A stretch of 64,000 bases of DNA. It comes from Allonocardiopsis opalescens. Lineage in GTDB: Bacteria; Actinomycetota; Actinomycetes; Streptosporangiales; Streptosporangiaceae. The stretch spans positions 651,396-715,395 of the forward strand of contig NZ_PVZC01000003.1 of the NCBI RefSeq assembly GCF_003002095.1. The letters are read 5' to 3'. Positions 63,941-64,000 of the stretch are shown here, piece by piece. Each line of letters opens with the position of its first letter. The stretch's first letter is position 1. The position numbers and the translations under genes were made by a program. A model generated the notes under the pieces. That model saw nothing but the letters and a program-made list of their open reading frames with translations, was not told where the DNA came from and searched no databases.

Positions 63941-64000
63941 CTAAAAGCCAGTGCATTTTGGTTGATGCTTTTGTATTGACCCTCGTGTAGAAGATCCGCA

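Larger units (their letters stand above)
63470..64000 (+). other. rRNA operon promoter and leader region (16S gene beyond window)
   Basis: No ORF is convincing from 63470 to the end. The interval has several -10-like boxes in forward direction: TAGAGT (63579-63584), TAGGCT (63684-63689), TAGAGT (63791-63796) and the best, TTGACG-17-TAAGTT (63829-63857). It ends with TTTGAGAACTCAACAGTGTG (63921-63940), a sequence common in actinomycete 16S leaders. This pattern is the multi-promoter region of an rrn operon. Confidence 0.75.

Overview
The window is about 74% GC and has the codon and promoter habits of an actinomycete. Third positions are almost all G or C, GTG starts are common, -10 boxes of the form TANNNT often sit 6-8 nt before a start codon (leaderless mRNAs), and the gene families are actinobacterial: GroEL with a His/Gly tail, GuaB3, Eis-like acetyltransferase, DUF397/XRE pairs, a BldC-like protein and DUF1707-FHA. 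The gene order and content suggest a Streptosporangiales/Nocardiopsaceae- or Streptomyces-like organism. That placement is inference. The last ~500 nt are the promoter and leader region of an rRNA operon whose 16S gene starts beyond the window.

Region 1 (1-13132): a VOC protein, an Eis-like acetyltransferase and a PrsW-type membrane protease precede a conserved housekeeping run. This run is alanine racemase, a membrane-anchored alpha/beta hydrolase, tsaE, a GNAT enzyme, then tsaB-rimI-tsaD coupled by 4-nt overlaps (t6A tRNA modification plus ribosomal-protein/N-terminal acetylation). A convergent coiled-coil protein with heptad repeats and a THUMP-like methyltransferase follow. Region 2 (13133-22271): a CIRCE-controlled groES-groEL1 operon with two hairpins in its spacer, a LuxR-type regulator, guaB with an unusual long hairpin upstream, guaB3 and glpD. 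Region 3 (22280-35436): an epoxide hydrolase, a secreted protein, the overlapping hen1-pnkp RNA-repair pair, an XRE regulator divergent from an NAD-dependent epimerase, gabD2, a second VOC protein, an Uma2-family nuclease and guaA. guaB, guaB3 and guaA place most of GMP synthesis within 18 kb.

Region 4 (35565-46392) is accessory and rich in regulators: a hydrolase and DUF4097 protein divergent from a GbsR/MarR-like regulator, a TetR/SDR pair around a perfect 19-bp-arm operator, a mosaic array of four DUF397 genes and one remnant, a truncated XRE-TPR regulator overlapping a creatininase-family gene, and an XRE/DUF5753 regulator divergent from a small protein and an RsbW-like ATPase. It also holds a two-domain BldC-like protein preceded by nine phased 10-bp direct repeats, then a cysteine dioxygenase-rhodanese pair with a possible Cys-containing leader ORF.

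Region 5 (46393-64000): an OafA-type acyltransferase, a form II molybdenum hydroxylase ('CO dehydrogenase-like') coxS-coxL-coxM operon with a separate coxG, a PspC/PspC-kinase/response-regulator module, a DUF1707-FHA protein with C-terminal repeats, an SDR, a nucleoside hydrolase, a PIG-L deacetylase, a membrane protein, pcrA helicase and the rRNA leader. No tRNA gene, CRISPR array, insertion sequence or prophage was seen. The most unusual signals are the 10-bp repeat tract with its BldC-like gene, the DUF397 mosaic array, the guaB hairpin, and the two-operator TetR and GbsR intergenic regions.
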